From assembly GCA_002305685.1 (NCBI GenBank), contig DBQB01000009.1:21511-85510 (forward strand): a stretch of 64,000 nt of DNA, read 5' to 3'. Source of the stretch: Ruminococcaceae bacterium UBA1405 (GTDB lineage Bacteria; Bacillota; Clostridia; Oscillospirales; Ruminococcaceae). The notes under the pieces are model-generated. The model was not told where the DNA came from, did no database searches, and was given only the letters and a program-made list of their open reading frames with translations. The stretch's first letter is position 1, and each line of letters opens with the position of its first letter. Both the position numbers and the translations under genes were made by a program. Below are positions 46,426 through 55,258 of the stretch, piece after piece.

Positions 46426-46472
46426 GCAATAAAAAATGCTGTCTCCATTCTGGAAACAGCATTTTTTATTGC
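46426..46472. terminator. Bidirectional terminator between coaW and pncB
   Basis: A long stem (AATAAAAAATGCTGT with its complement, A/T rich at the base) and a 12-base loop between converging genes, with T-runs on both sides. Confidence 0.85.
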
Positions 46473-46473
46473 C

Positions 46474-47952
46474 TTATTTGACATAAGCTCCGCTGTTGAC
46501 ATCTGCCAACATCTGGTTTTTGATGTTCCACAGCTTCTCCGAAAGGTCTACATAATATCGATGGGGATGCTCAAACCGCTTCACTTCATCCCAAAGCAGA
46601 TCCACCTGCTCAAGACAGTAAGCACGAATTTCATGGATGGATGGGGACTGATAGACGCACTGTCCTTTCTCAAAAATCGGTACCAGCATTGGACGCACCT
46701 CTACTTTGTCAAAGGTTTTCTTTTTCCAGGTGGCAATGGGATCAAAAATAGTAATGGGATGCGCTTCGTCCACCTCAACCTTTTCATCGTATAGGGTCAC
46801 ATAATCGGCCATCGCTTTTCCGGTTTCTTTGCTGAAGAACCGGTAGAGCATCTTGAAATGGGGATTGATGATCTTTTCCAGCGTCTCGCTGACCTTGATT
46901 TTGGGCTGATAACTGCCATCCGGCTGCTGCACCGCTACCAGCTTATATACTCCGCCAAACACCGGGTCGCTCTTGGAGGTAATCAGCCGCTCGCCGATGC
47001 CAAAGGCATCCACCTTGGCATCCTGAATATACAGTTCCCGGATGATATATTCATCCAAAGAGTTGGAGGCCATAATCTTGACATCCGGGAAGCCAGCGTC
47101 ATCCAACATCTTTCTGGCGCACTTGGAGAGATACGAAATGTCTCCGCTGTCGATCCTGATGGCCTTGGGACGGTTTCCGGTAGGCAAAATCACTTCGTTA
47201 AACACCTTGATGGCGTTTGGAACGCCGGATTTGAGCACATTGTAGGTATCCACCAGCAGGACACAGTTGTCCGGATATAGCCTTGCATACTCCCGGAATG
47301 CTTCATATTCGCTGTCAAATACCTGAACCCAGCTGTGCGCCATCGTTCCAACCGCCGGAATACCGTAAATACGGTCCGCTAACACGCAGGCGGTGGAGGT
47401 ACATCCACCAATATAGGCTGCCCGTGCGCCAAGTACTGCGCCATCATACCCCTGGGCACGGCGGGAACCAAATTCAGAGATGGGTTTTCCTTGGGCTGCC
47501 CGCACCATACGGTTGGCTTTGGTTGCAATCAGAGACTGAAAATTGATGGTGAGCAGAACCATCGTTTCAACCAACTGAGCCTGAATCATTGGGCCGCGGA
47601 CAATCACGATCGGCTCATTGGGGAACATAGGGGTTCCCTCTTTCATCGCCCACACATCACAGGTGAACTCAAAGTGTGCCAGATAGTCCAAAAATGCCTC
47701 ATCAAAAATCTTTTTGGAACGGAAATAAGAGATATCCTCCGGAGAAAAATGAAGGTTTTTCAGATATGCAATCAGCTGTTCCAGCCCAGCACAGATGGCA
47801 AAACCGCCTTCATCCGGAATACGGCGGAAAAACATATCAAAAACCGCAATCTTATCCTTCATGCGGTTTTGAAAATACCCGTTGGACATGGTCAGTTCAT
47901 AAAAATCCGTCAGCATAGACAGATTCTTTTCTTCTCTCCAGTTATATTCCAC
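46474..47952 (-). CDS. pncB: Nicotinate phosphoribosyltransferase
   Basis: Converts nicotinate and PRPP to nicotinate mononucleotide, the entry of niacin into NAD salvage. The 492-residue protein has the family start NLSMLTDFYELTMSNGYF, RRIPDEGGFAICAGLEQLI, the FGSRRAQGYDGAVLGARAAYIGG segment, the phosphorylated His in GTMAHSWVQ, and IRIDSGDISYLSK. Start GTG 47952 is preferred; a longer frame to 48024 would overlap the upstream hydrolase stop. It follows the nicotinamidase-like gene after 44 bp, so the two form a niacin salvage unit. Confidence 0.93.
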   Translation of the reverse strand: MEYNWREEKNLSMLTDFYELTMSNGYFQNRMKDKIAVFDMFFRRIPDEGGFAICAGLEQLIAYLKNLHFSPEDISYFRSKKIFDEAFLDYLAHFEFTCDVWAMKEGTPMFPNEPIVIVRGPMIQAQLVETMVLLTINFQSLIATKANRMVRAAQGKPISEFGSRRAQGYDGAVLGARAAYIGGCTSTACVLADRIYGIPAVGTMAHSWVQVFDSEYEAFREYARLYPDNCVLLVDTYNVLKSGVPNAIKVFNEVILPTGNRPKAIRIDSGDISYLSKCARKMLDDAGFPDVKIMASNSLDEYIIRELYIQDAKVDAFGIGERLITSKSDPVFGGVYKLVAVQQPDGSYQPKIKVSETLEKIINPHFKMLYRFFSKETGKAMADYVTLYDEKVEVDEAHPITIFDPIATWKKKTFDKVEVRPMLVPIFEKGQCVYQSPSIHEIRAYCLEQVDLLWDEVKRFEHPHRYYVDLSEKLWNIKNQMLADVNSGAYVK

Positions 47953-47996
47953 GACCGTTTCATCTCCCCTGCAATCTTTCGTTGTTTCCTTTTGGA

Positions 47997-48665
47997 TCAG
48001 GCGCCGAAGGTGACCCCTTCGCAAAGCAGCACACCATTCTCCGCCATACTGCTAAAGAATACCACATTCATCAGATCCCCGTTGTGCCATTCCCCATCAT
48101 AGGTTTCCACCAGGGAAAGAGGAACGACCACCTCCGCCTGAGTATCGTTCTGATTGAGAAAGGCTCTCAGCGCCAAAGCGCACTGATAGATACAGATATC
48201 GGTGCAGCAGCCGGTGACGATATAGGTGGTATACCCTTTGGTAAGAATCTCCCCCATTCCTGCCATAAAGGCGTTGGTTGAATTTTTCCACACCGGTTTG
48301 AGCCCCAGATCCTGGAGTTCCTCCACCAGTTCATATTCCTCCGGCTTTGTGCAGTGCTCCGGATAGGACAACAGTTCCGCAGAGGAAGGGGTATGCCGGT
48401 CCGAATAGGCCACCACATGAATTCCTTTTTCCATAGCCAGTTCCAGAAAATCAGCAGTGGGTTCAATGATCTCCTCCACTCTAGGGCTGGATAGTGCTCC
48501 CTCCCTTGTGAAACCCTTGTTCATATCGATGGAAAGCACGCAAATTTTCTCCGGCGGCACTTCACTACAGTCAAAATCCGCCAAACCCTCCAAAGTATCC
48601 AGCATATCGGACAGGCTCATGGCCGCCTGGCGCAAAAATGCTTGCCGGTTCTCAATCTTTTTCAT
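47997..48665 (-). CDS. pncA: Isochorismatase-family hydrolase, probable nicotinamidase
   Basis: A 222-residue cysteine hydrolase. It shows the nicotinamidase catalytic trio: Asp in SIDMNKGFT (near residue 47), Lys in WKNSTNAF and Cys in VTGCCTDICIYQCALALR, with metal-site residues in YSDRHTPSSAE and the PEHC segment typical of PncA. Nicotinamide is deamidated to nicotinate, which the adjacent PncB then uses. The 40-residue N-terminal extension is helical and unlike classical PncA. Start ATG 48665 has AAGGGG upstream. A sigma-A promoter and a 24-bp palindrome lie upstream. Confidence 0.88.
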   Translation of the reverse strand: MKKIENRQAFLRQAAMSLSDMLDTLEGLADFDCSEVPPEKICVLSIDMNKGFTREGALSSPRVEEIIEPTADFLELAMEKGIHVVAYSDRHTPSSAELLSYPEHCTKPEEYELVEELQDLGLKPVWKNSTNAFMAGMGEILTKGYTTYIVTGCCTDICIYQCALALRAFLNQNDTQAEVVVPLSLVETYDGEWHNGDLMNVVFFSSMAENGVLLCEGVTFGA

Positions 48666-48733
48666 ATTTTTCCCCTTATTGCCGGTAATATTGGACGCTT
48701 TTTTCCAAACACCACGCCCAACGGCTTACCATT

Positions 48734-48761
48734 ATTATACCTTTATTTTGCTTTTCTGCAA
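48734..48761 (-). promoter_or_regulatory. Sigma-A promoter for the niacin salvage pair
   Basis: TTGCAG, a 16-base spacer and TATAAT on the minus strand, about 70 bp before the pncA-like start. Confidence 0.65.
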
Positions 48762-48776
48762 GAGGTTGGCACCAAT

Positions 48777-48800
48777 ATGTCTTGACAGCTGTCATGAAAT
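48777..48800. promoter_or_regulatory. Palindrome upstream of the niacin salvage pair, possible NiaR operator
   Basis: A 24-bp imperfect palindrome centred on TGACAGCTGTCA (10 of 12 half-site positions symmetric), about 15 bp upstream of the -35. The niacin-responsive repressor NiaR controls such genes in many Firmicutes; I have not verified that this matches its motif. Confidence 0.45.
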
Positions 48801-48804
48801 CTAT

Positions 48805-48845
48805 CAATAAAGAAGGATGGCCGCTTACAAATGCCGCCATCCCAA
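48805..48845 (-). terminator. Terminator after the thioredoxin-like gene
   Basis: On the minus strand GGATGGC paired with GCCATCC through an interrupted stem, then TTCTTTATTG. Confidence 0.6.
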
Positions 48846-48867
48846 ATCACAAAACTTATCCTTTGGC

Positions 48868-49128
48868 TTATTGCTGCAAAGCCATGTCCATCGCCGCCTG
48901 AATTTTCTCTTTGGTAGGAACTCCCTCCATCAGTTTTTGTTTTCCCAGATAAAAACAGGGAACATACCAGTAATCGTAGCTGTCCGCCAGCGCTTTGTTC
49001 TGAGATTCCTCGATCTTTTCAAAGGTCACCCCAGCATACTTGCTGTCCTCAGCGATAATCTCCTGAATGATACGGTCTGCATTGCGGCAATGAGGGCAGT
49101 TGGCCAGATAAAAGTACGTAATTTTCAT
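48868..49128 (-). CDS. Glutaredoxin/thioredoxin-like small redox protein
   Basis: An 86-residue protein with a thioredoxin fold. It starts MKITYFYLANCPHCRNADRII, with the active-site CPHC at residues 11-14, and has the cis-Pro in YWYVPCFYLG. It probably reduces or exchanges disulfides, or acts as a glutaredoxin-like NrdH relative. Start ATG 49128 has AAAGGAG upstream. It precedes the niacin salvage pair on the same strand but is separated from it by a terminator and a new promoter. Its partner enzymes are unknown. Confidence 0.88.
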   Translation of the reverse strand: MKITYFYLANCPHCRNADRIIQEIIAEDSKYAGVTFEKIEESQNKALADSYDYWYVPCFYLGKQKLMEGVPTKEKIQAAMDMALQQ

Positions 49129-49255
49129 TTTTATCGCTCCTTTGGGAAAAATAACGATTCTATTCTTTCACGGTAGGATGGAACGCCATCCATGATTTCA
49201 TTTGTTCCATAATCTTGTTTTGGTAGAAAGAAATATCCTCTTTTTGGGAGATACC

Positions 49256-49732
49256 TCAAAAATACATACTTCCTCCCAACTGAATGTTCATATGCCCACA
49301 CCAATAGGCAATGGTTCCAATGATATGTTCACATTCCATCGGCCTTTTTCCTGCACGCAGCGCAAAGGCATAACAGACTTTTCCGGAACGTAGCGCCCGA
49401 TGGCTAGGATGGGGATTGGTATCTCCATATACCGTACAACGGTCAATAAAGACCTTGAATTGCCCAGGAACATCTGCCCAGTAGGATGGTGCAGCAATCA
49501 CCAACACCTGTGCAGCGTCTATCGCATCCATCAGCGACTCCATTTCATCCCGCTGCGCACAAGTCCCTGTTTCATAACAGCTCATACAGCCTTTACAAAA
49601 GCCTATGTTTCTTTCACCCAGGCAAATCACCTGCGAAGTAACATCAGGAACAAGAGCATTTTGTGCGGTAAGCAGAATCTGTTGGGTTGCACCAGAAGAC
49701 TTGGCACCCGCATTGATAAACAAGACTTGCAT
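49256..49732 (-). CDS. NADPH-dependent FMN reductase/flavodoxin-like protein
   Basis: A 158-residue flavodoxin-fold oxidoreductase. It starts MQVLFINAGAKSSGATQQILLT (phosphate loop), has a Cys-rich CKGCMSCYETGTCAQRDEM segment, VIAAPSYWADVPGQFKVFIDRC and a C-terminal tail. The Cys cluster in place of a longer loop is typical of the clostridial NAD(P)H-dependent oxidoreductases that may carry an iron-sulfur site. Start ATG 49732 fits better than the longer frame, which reads through unrelated sequence. The C-terminus (GGSMYF) is shorter than in many relatives. The substrate is unknown. Confidence 0.85.
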   Translation of the reverse strand: MQVLFINAGAKSSGATQQILLTAQNALVPDVTSQVICLGERNIGFCKGCMSCYETGTCAQRDEMESLMDAIDAAQVLVIAAPSYWADVPGQFKVFIDRCTVYGDTNPHPSHRALRSGKVCYAFALRAGKRPMECEHIIGTIAYWCGHMNIQLGGSMYF

Positions 49733-49789
49733 AAACACCTTCCGCTTTACAAAAATGGCAGCATGAATCCTCATGCTGCCACAAAAACA

Positions 49790-51292
49790 TTATTCCATAT
49801 TTCTCTTGTCCCGCAGCACCACATCGTGGGAACCACCCTCTACAATGGAGGTGGAGGAAACCACTGTGAGACGGGCGTTCTTTTGCAGGTCAGGAATATT
49901 GAGCACGCCACAGTTACACATAGTGGAGCGCACCTTGTTGAGCGTCACGGTAACGTTATCCTTGAGGCTTCCAGCGTACGGCACGAAGGAATCCACGCCT
50001 TCCTCAAAGGAAAGCTTTTTGGCGCCACCCAGATCATATCTCTGCCAGTTGCGGGCACGGTTGGAACCTTCGCCCCAGTATTCCTTCATGTAGTTGCCAT
50101 TGACAATGACTTTATGGGTGGGGCTTTCATCAAACCGGGCAAAATAACGGCCCAGCATAATGAAGTCCGCGCCCATGGCCAAGGCCAAAGTGATGTGATG
50201 GTCATGCACAATACCGCCATCAGAGCAAACCGGCACATAGATACCAGTTGCCTCATAATACTCATCCCGGGCTTTGCAGACCTCAATGAGGGCAGTAGCC
50301 TGTCCACGTCCAATGCCCTTGGTCTCACGGGTAATACAAATGGAACCGCCACCGATACCCACCTTCACGAAATCCGCTCCCGCTTTTGCCAGGAACAGGA
50401 AACCATCCCGGTCCACCACATTGCCGGCGCCCACCTTTACGGTATCGCCATAATGCTCCCGGATCCAGTTGATGGTGATACGCTGCCACTCGGTAAAGCC
50501 CTCGGAGGAATCGATGCAAAGCACATCCACCCCGGCGTCTACCAGAGCAGGCACCCGCTCAGCATAGTCCCGGGTATTGATTCCGGCGCCTACCACATAC
50601 CGTTTCTTGGAATCCAGCAGCTCTCCGGGATTTTCTTTATGAGAATCGTAATCCTTGCGGAACACCATATACTTGAGGTTGCCCTCTTTGTCCACAATGG
50701 GCAGAGAGTTAAGTTTATTGTCCCAGATGATGTCGTTTGCCTCTTTGAGGGTGGTCTCCTCAGTGCCGCAAATCAGTTTTTCATAAGGAGTCATAAACTC
50801 GGAAACCTTGGTGGATGGATCCATCCGGCTGATACGATAGTCTCTGCTGGCCACGATCCCCAGCAGTTTGCCCTGCGCAGAACCATCATGGGTCACTGCA
50901 ACAGTGGAATGACCGGTCTGCTCCTTGAGAGCCAAAATATCCGCCAAAGTCTGATCGGGGCGAATGTTGGAATCACTGGTGACAAAGCCCGCTTTGTAGC
51001 TCTTTACACGAGCCACCATCGCTGCCTCCTCCTCAATGGACTGAGAGCCATAGATAAAGGAAACGCCGCCCTCTTTCGCCAGTGCAATAGCCATCTTGTC
51101 GTCGGAAACCGACTGCATAATGGCGGAAACCAGAGGAATATTCATTGTAATCGCAGGCTTCTCCCCTTTGCGGTATTTCACCAGGGGCGTTTTTAAGCTC
51201 ACGTTTGCGGGGATACATTCTGTGGAAGAATACCCAGGTACTAACAGGTACTCGCCGAACGTGCGGGAAGGTTCTTCATAAAAATACGCCAT
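49790..51292 (-). CDS. guaB: IMP dehydrogenase
   Basis: Oxidises IMP to XMP with NAD+, the committed step to GMP. The 500-residue TIM barrel has the catalytic Cys in [21 protein letters not shown], a CBS pair between about residues 100-220 ([45 protein letters not shown]), and the [23 protein letters not shown] and [10 protein letters not shown] flap region. Start ATG 51292 follows AAAGGAG. A consensus sigma-A promoter lies about 105 bp upstream. The form, with HDHHI and a long C-terminus, resembles the IMPDH variant common in clostridia and bacteroidetes. Confidence 0.95.
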   Translation of the reverse strand: MAYFYEEPSRTFGEYLLVPGYSSTECIPANVSLKTPLVKYRKGEKPAITMNIPLVSAIMQSVSDDKMAIALAKEGGVSFIYGSQSIEEEAAMVARVKSYKAGFVTSDSNIRPDQTLADILALKEQTGHSTVAVTHDGSAQGKLLGIVASRDYRISRMDPSTKVSEFMTPYEKLICGTEETTLKEANDIIWDNKLNSLPIVDKEGNLKYMVFRKDYDSHKENPGELLDSKKRYVVGAGINTRDYAERVPALVDAGVDVLCIDSSEGFTEWQRITINWIREHYGDTVKVGAGNVVDRDGFLFLAKAGADFVKVGIGGGSICITRETKGIGRGQATALIEVCKARDEYYEATGIYVPVCSDGGIVHDHHITLALAMGADFIMLGRYFARFDESPTHKVIVNGNYMKEYWGEGSNRARNWQRYDLGGAKKLSFEEGVDSFVPYAGSLKDNVTVTLNKVRSTMCNCGVLNIPDLQKNARLTVVSSTSIVEGGSHDVVLRDKRNME

Positions 51293-51320
51293 CGCTATCG
51301 TCTCCTTTGTAAAATTTAAT

Positions 51321-51351
51321 CGCGACAGAATGCACTGAGAGCACATTCTGT
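51321..51351 (-). promoter_or_regulatory. Hairpin in the guaB leader
   Basis: A perfect ten-pair stem (CGACAGAATG and complement) with an 11-base loop in the untranslated leader of guaB. No T-run follows, so it is not a plain terminator, and no purine-riboswitch core was found. Confidence 0.5.
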
Positions 51352-51396
51352 CGGATCCGTGTGATTTTAAGAGGATTTCGAGAGAATATGACATTT

Positions 51397-51425
51397 ATTG
51401 TATGATGAAATCTTTCAGTTGTCAA
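51397..51425 (-). promoter_or_regulatory. Sigma-A promoter for guaB
   Basis: TTGACA, a 17-base spacer and TACAAT on the minus strand. The -35 is embedded in the perfect palindrome TCAGTTG-T-CAACTGA (51415-51429), which looks like an operator. Confidence 0.75.
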
Positions 51426-51530
51426 CTGAGAGAAAACAGAAAATCCGGCAAAAGTTTTTGAAGTTTCTAGTGCGATTTGCACAGAATTTTGTCCTTTCCC
51501 TACACACAGCCACCACACTGCCCGCTATGG

Positions 51531-53051
51531 TCAGACGGTGGCGTTCTCTCGATCGCAAAAATGAAACTCGGTAAAACGGGCAAAGCCACTGCAATCCTGA
51601 CCGTTTCCGCTGGCATACAGCGCCAAAAACACCCCTGTAAAGCCCAGCTCATGCGCTTCGGTGGATACATAACGGGTAAGTGCGCCGCAGAGAAACTTCT
51701 CCTCCCCGTCAACAATCGCCGAAAAAGCATAGTGCAGCGAATCCGAAACGATATGCAACGTGACGGTATCGGTATCCACCGGGAGTTCTGCGGCAATATG
51801 GGCGACGTCACCGATCACCTTGCGCACAATCACACACCGCTTTCCTTCACGTTGGGTAAGCGCGATATCATAATGGGCGTCAAATTTATAAAAGACCGAA
51901 ACGCCTGCTTCCTCCCCGTCCTTTTCCGGAACAAAGCTAAGGGTAACCTTAGCGTCCCCGTTCATAAACACCTGCCGTACACCCAAAAAGGTGGGAGCAT
52001 CTTCCTCACTGAGGGTGAGCGCCGTCCCACGCAGTTCCAAACAGCCACGGTCAAACCGGTAATTCTCCATATGAGGATTGCGCAGATACACCCAGTCCAG
52101 TCCCGGTTTTCCTTCGTCAAAACGGGTAGAGATAGGCTTACGGGGCTGCTGAACCGGATTGCCTGGCAGCGGTGCATCCATTGTCAGCTGGATGGCCCTC
52201 TTGCCGTTGATCAGCGGCCAACCGTCCTCAGTCCATTCCACCGGTGCCAGGAAGGTCTCCCGTCCCAGATGATGGAAATACTGATGGGTCTGCCGATAGC
52301 CCAAAAATACTGCCCACCAGCTGCCATCCGGTGCCTGCACCAAATCCGCATGACCAGTAGCCTGAATCATGTTCCCCTTTTCGCTGAAATGGGTTAGAAT
52401 CGGGTTATAAGGACAGGATTCATAAGGGCCAAACACATCCCGGCTGCGGGCAATGGTCTCCATATGCCCCAACTCCGTGCCGCCTTCCGCAATCATCTGG
52501 TAGTACCATCCATTGATCTTATAGATATGAGGGGCTTCCGGCGCTTTTCCACCGGTCCCTTTCCAGACCGGAGCGGTGCGGCTTAGCTTACCGGTTTTCA
52601 AATCGATCTCCGAGAGCAGCATTCCCTGTTCTTTGGCCCCAGCGTTGGAGATAAAATAGCATTTGCCATCGTCATCGAAAAACAAAGAGGGATCGATTCC
52701 ATCCTGATCCACCAAAATTGGATCAGACCATTCACCCGCCGGATCAGTGGTGAAGACATAGAAATTACCGCACTTACGGGTGTTGGTGGTCACCATATAA
52801 AACACACCGTCATGATACCGGATGGTAGGAGCATAGATTCCCTTGGACGCAGGCACACGTACCAGATCCAACTGGGAACGACGGGTCAGGCAGTGGCCAA
52901 TCTGTGTCCAGTTTACCAGATCAGTGCTGTGGAACACCGGCACACCTGGAAAAAACTCAAAGGTGCTGGTGACCATATAGTAGTCGTTGCCTACTCTGCA
53001 AATGCTGGGATCAGGATAAAAACCGGATAGTATGGGATTTTGGTAACGCAT
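51531..53051 (-). CDS. Glycoside hydrolase family 43 protein, beta-xylosidase-like
   Basis: A 506-residue intracellular glycosidase. The N-terminal five-bladed propeller (about residues 1-310) has the catalytic base Asp in GFYPDPSICRVG, the orienting Asp in DGIDPSLFFDDDGKCYFI, and the acid Glu in GKAPEAPHIYKINGWYY; a C-terminal beta-sandwich of about 190 residues follows (GLDWVYLRNPHMENYRF, YKFDAHYDIALTQ), as in XynB-type beta-xylosidases. It would release xylose or arabinose from oligosaccharides. Start ATG 53051 has AGGAAG seven bases upstream. It lies 69 bp downstream of the malic enzyme on the same strand. Confidence 0.93.
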   Translation of the reverse strand: MRYQNPILSGFYPDPSICRVGNDYYMVTSTFEFFPGVPVFHSTDLVNWTQIGHCLTRRSQLDLVRVPASKGIYAPTIRYHDGVFYMVTTNTRKCGNFYVFTTDPAGEWSDPILVDQDGIDPSLFFDDDGKCYFISNAGAKEQGMLLSEIDLKTGKLSRTAPVWKGTGGKAPEAPHIYKINGWYYQMIAEGGTELGHMETIARSRDVFGPYESCPYNPILTHFSEKGNMIQATGHADLVQAPDGSWWAVFLGYRQTHQYFHHLGRETFLAPVEWTEDGWPLINGKRAIQLTMDAPLPGNPVQQPRKPISTRFDEGKPGLDWVYLRNPHMENYRFDRGCLELRGTALTLSEEDAPTFLGVRQVFMNGDAKVTLSFVPEKDGEEAGVSVFYKFDAHYDIALTQREGKRCVIVRKVIGDVAHIAAELPVDTDTVTLHIVSDSLHYAFSAIVDGEEKFLCGALTRYVSTEAHELGFTGVFLALYASGNGQDCSGFARFTEFHFCDRENATV

Positions 53052-53120
53052 ATCCATCTTCCTTTCCATGATACGGAACAACCGTTTTGTTTTCTCTGGC
53101 TTACGACTTATCCTATGTAT

Positions 53121-54293
53121 TTAGATTCTTGCTACACCGCTGTCACGGGCAGCCTTCATCACCGCTTGGGCAACCGCCTGGGGCACACGAGGATCAAAAG
53201 CCTTGGGAAGAACATACTCCTCGTTCAGTTCCTGCGGAGAGATCAGATCCGCAATGGCGTAGGCCGCAGCAATCTTCATCTCCTCATTGATATCCGTTGC
53301 CCGGCAATCCAGCGCACCGCGGAAAATTCCCGGAAACACCAAAACATTGTTGACCTGATTGGGATAATCCGAACGTCCGGTGCCAACTACACGAGCGCCG
53401 CCTGCCTTGGCCTCCTCCGGCAGAATTTCCGGAACCGGATTGGCCATGGCAAAGACTACTGCATCCTGATTCATGGTGCGCACCATATCCGCCGTCAACA
53501 TCCGGGGCGCCGATACGCCGATAAAAAGGTCTGCCCCCGCAATCACATCTGCAAGGCTTCCTTTTTTCAGCTCCCGGTTGGTTATCTTGGACATCTCCTG
53601 CTGGGCCACATTGAGGTTTTCCATCCCTTCGTAGATTGCGCCGGCACGGTCACACAAAATCAGATGTTTGAGTCCGCACCGCAGAAGCAGCTTTGCAATG
53701 GAAATGCCGGCGGAACCTGCACCGTTGATCACCGCGTGAATCTCCTCCAGTTTTTTGCCCACAACCCGAAGTGCGTTGAGCACACCGGCCAACACCACAA
53801 TCGCGGTGCCATGCTGATCGTCGTGGAATACCGGAATATCCATCTCCTCCTTGAGCCGCCGTTCAATCTCAAAGCACCGCGGAGCGGAGATATCCTCCAG
53901 ATTGATGCCGCCAAAGGAAGGCTGCAGGTATTTTACCGTTTTGATGATCTCCTCCGGATCCTTGGTATCCAGACAGATGGGGAACGCGTCCACCCCTGCA
54001 AAAGATTTAAATAGGATCGCCTTGCCTTCCATCACCGGCAAACCAGCTTCGGGACCGATATCCCCCAAGCCCAATACGGCAGTACCGTCGGTCACCACCG
54101 CAACGGTATTCCATTTGCGGGTATACCGATAGACCAGATTCTTATCCTTGTGAATCTCTTTGCAAGGCTCCGCAACACCGGGGGTATATGCTACCGCCAG
54201 CTCATGGGCATCCTTGACCGATACGGTGGGGACTACCTCAATCTTTCCGCGATGTTCCTCGTGCAATTTCAGCGCTTCTTCTCTGATATCCAT
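53121..54293 (-). CDS. NAD(P)-dependent malic enzyme
   Basis: Decarboxylates malate to pyruvate and CO2 with NAD(P). The 390-residue, short bacterial form has the catalytic Tyr in LAVAYTPGVAEP, the Lys in EGKAILFKSFAGVDAFPICLDT, the metal Asp/Glu in EDISAPRCFEIE and PVFHDDQHGTAIV, and a Rossmann motif INGAGSAGISIAKLLL. Start ATG 54293 has GGGAGGAAAA upstream; six codons upstream another ATG is in frame without a site. It sits between the exporter and GH43 genes. Cofactor choice cannot be read safely. Confidence 0.95.
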   Translation of the reverse strand: MDIREEALKLHEEHRGKIEVVPTVSVKDAHELAVAYTPGVAEPCKEIHKDKNLVYRYTRKWNTVAVVTDGTAVLGLGDIGPEAGLPVMEGKAILFKSFAGVDAFPICLDTKDPEEIIKTVKYLQPSFGGINLEDISAPRCFEIERRLKEEMDIPVFHDDQHGTAIVVLAGVLNALRVVGKKLEEIHAVINGAGSAGISIAKLLLRCGLKHLILCDRAGAIYEGMENLNVAQQEMSKITNRELKKGSLADVIAGADLFIGVSAPRMLTADMVRTMNQDAVVFAMANPVPEILPEEAKAGGARVVGTGRSDYPNQVNNVLVFPGIFRGALDCRATDINEEMKIAAAYAIADLISPQELNEEYVLPKAFDPRVPQAVAQAVMKAARDSGVARI

Positions 54294-54365
54294 ACGATTT
54301 TCCTCCCTCATTCCCGGTCATGCCGCGAATTTGTCACTTTACATATTGCCAGCCAAAACGGCCGA

Positions 54366-55244
54366 TCAGCAAAACTGGGCTATGACAATGGCCGCAAACA
54401 TCGTCACACACCCGATCAACTCCCGTACTGTGAGCTGCTCTCCCAACAGCAACCAGCCAAACAACACCGCAAACACCGATTCCAAACAGAGAATCAGCGA
54501 CGCCATCGTCGGTTCTGCATCCCTTTGTGCCACCACCTGCAAGGTATAAGCCACCCCGCAGGAGAGAACGCCCGCGTATAAAATCGGAACGGCAGCAGCC
54601 AGCAGCATATCCCAGGACACGCTCTCAAACAGCGCCATCGGCACCGCTGCCAACAGCCCTGCGGTAAAAAACTGGATGCAGGACATCCGAACGCCGTCCA
54701 CCTTTGGGGAAAAATGGTTGATCAGCAGGATATGCCCGGTAAATCCGAAAGCACAGCACAGTACCAGAAAGTCACCCTGCTCCAAGCGCAGGCGCTCGGT
54801 AACGCACAACAGATACAGGCCCACCGCCGAAAGGACCACGCAAAGCCAGAGCAGCGCTCGAGGCCGTTTGCCCCAGAAAAGGCTGCACAGCGGTACCAGT
54901 ACCACATACAGCGCAGTGATAAAACCTGCTTTTCCCGCAGTAGTGGATGCGATACCCAGCTGCTGCAGAGCAGAGGAAACAAAAAGCACAGCCCCGCAAC
55001 TGATGCCGCCAATCCATAAATTCTTATCCGCTCTGCGCCAACCATGTTGGACCCCGTTTAGGCGATCCAAAAAAGCGATACAGGGCAGCAAAACCGCCCC
55101 ACCGATGACCATGCGCACCGCATTGAAGGTAAACGCTCCTACCAGCTCCCCGCCCTCGCTCTGGGCTACAAATGCAGCGCCCCAGATCATGGCGGTCAAT
55201 AGCAGCAACAGATTGGCGCGGTGTTTTTGCAATGTTACTCCCAT
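54366..55244 (-). CDS. DMT-family (EamA) transporter
   Basis: A 292-residue membrane protein of ten predicted helices, arranged as two EamA repeats (NLLLLLTAMIWGAAFVAQ at the start, then DFLVLCCAFGFTGHILLINHF in the second). The repeat-end motif (LCLESVFAVLFGWLLLGEQLTVRELIGCVTMFAAIVI) is typical. Such proteins export metabolites or drugs; the substrate cannot be told. It starts 14 bp after the stop of the response-regulator gene, so translation is probably coupled. Malic enzyme follows after 72 bp. A four-gene transcript is likely, though the substrate link is not evident. Confidence 0.92.
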   Translation of the reverse strand: MGVTLQKHRANLLLLLTAMIWGAAFVAQSEGGELVGAFTFNAVRMVIGGAVLLPCIAFLDRLNGVQHGWRRADKNLWIGGISCGAVLFVSSALQQLGIASTTAGKAGFITALYVVLVPLCSLFWGKRPRALLWLCVVLSAVGLYLLCVTERLRLEQGDFLVLCCAFGFTGHILLINHFSPKVDGVRMSCIQFFTAGLLAAVPMALFESVSWDMLLAAAVPILYAGVLSCGVAYTLQVVAQRDAEPTMASLILCLESVFAVLFGWLLLGEQLTVRELIGCVTMFAAIVIAQFC

Positions 55245-55258
55245 CTCTGCGCCTCCTG

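Noticed and set aside
49400..51196. 598-residue plus-strand reading frame
   Set aside because: Antisense to guaB and the flavodoxin gene; His-rich composition reflects the other strand.
51293..51400. Purine riboswitch before guaB
   Set aside because: None of the conserved purine-riboswitch core bases are found; only a simple hairpin.
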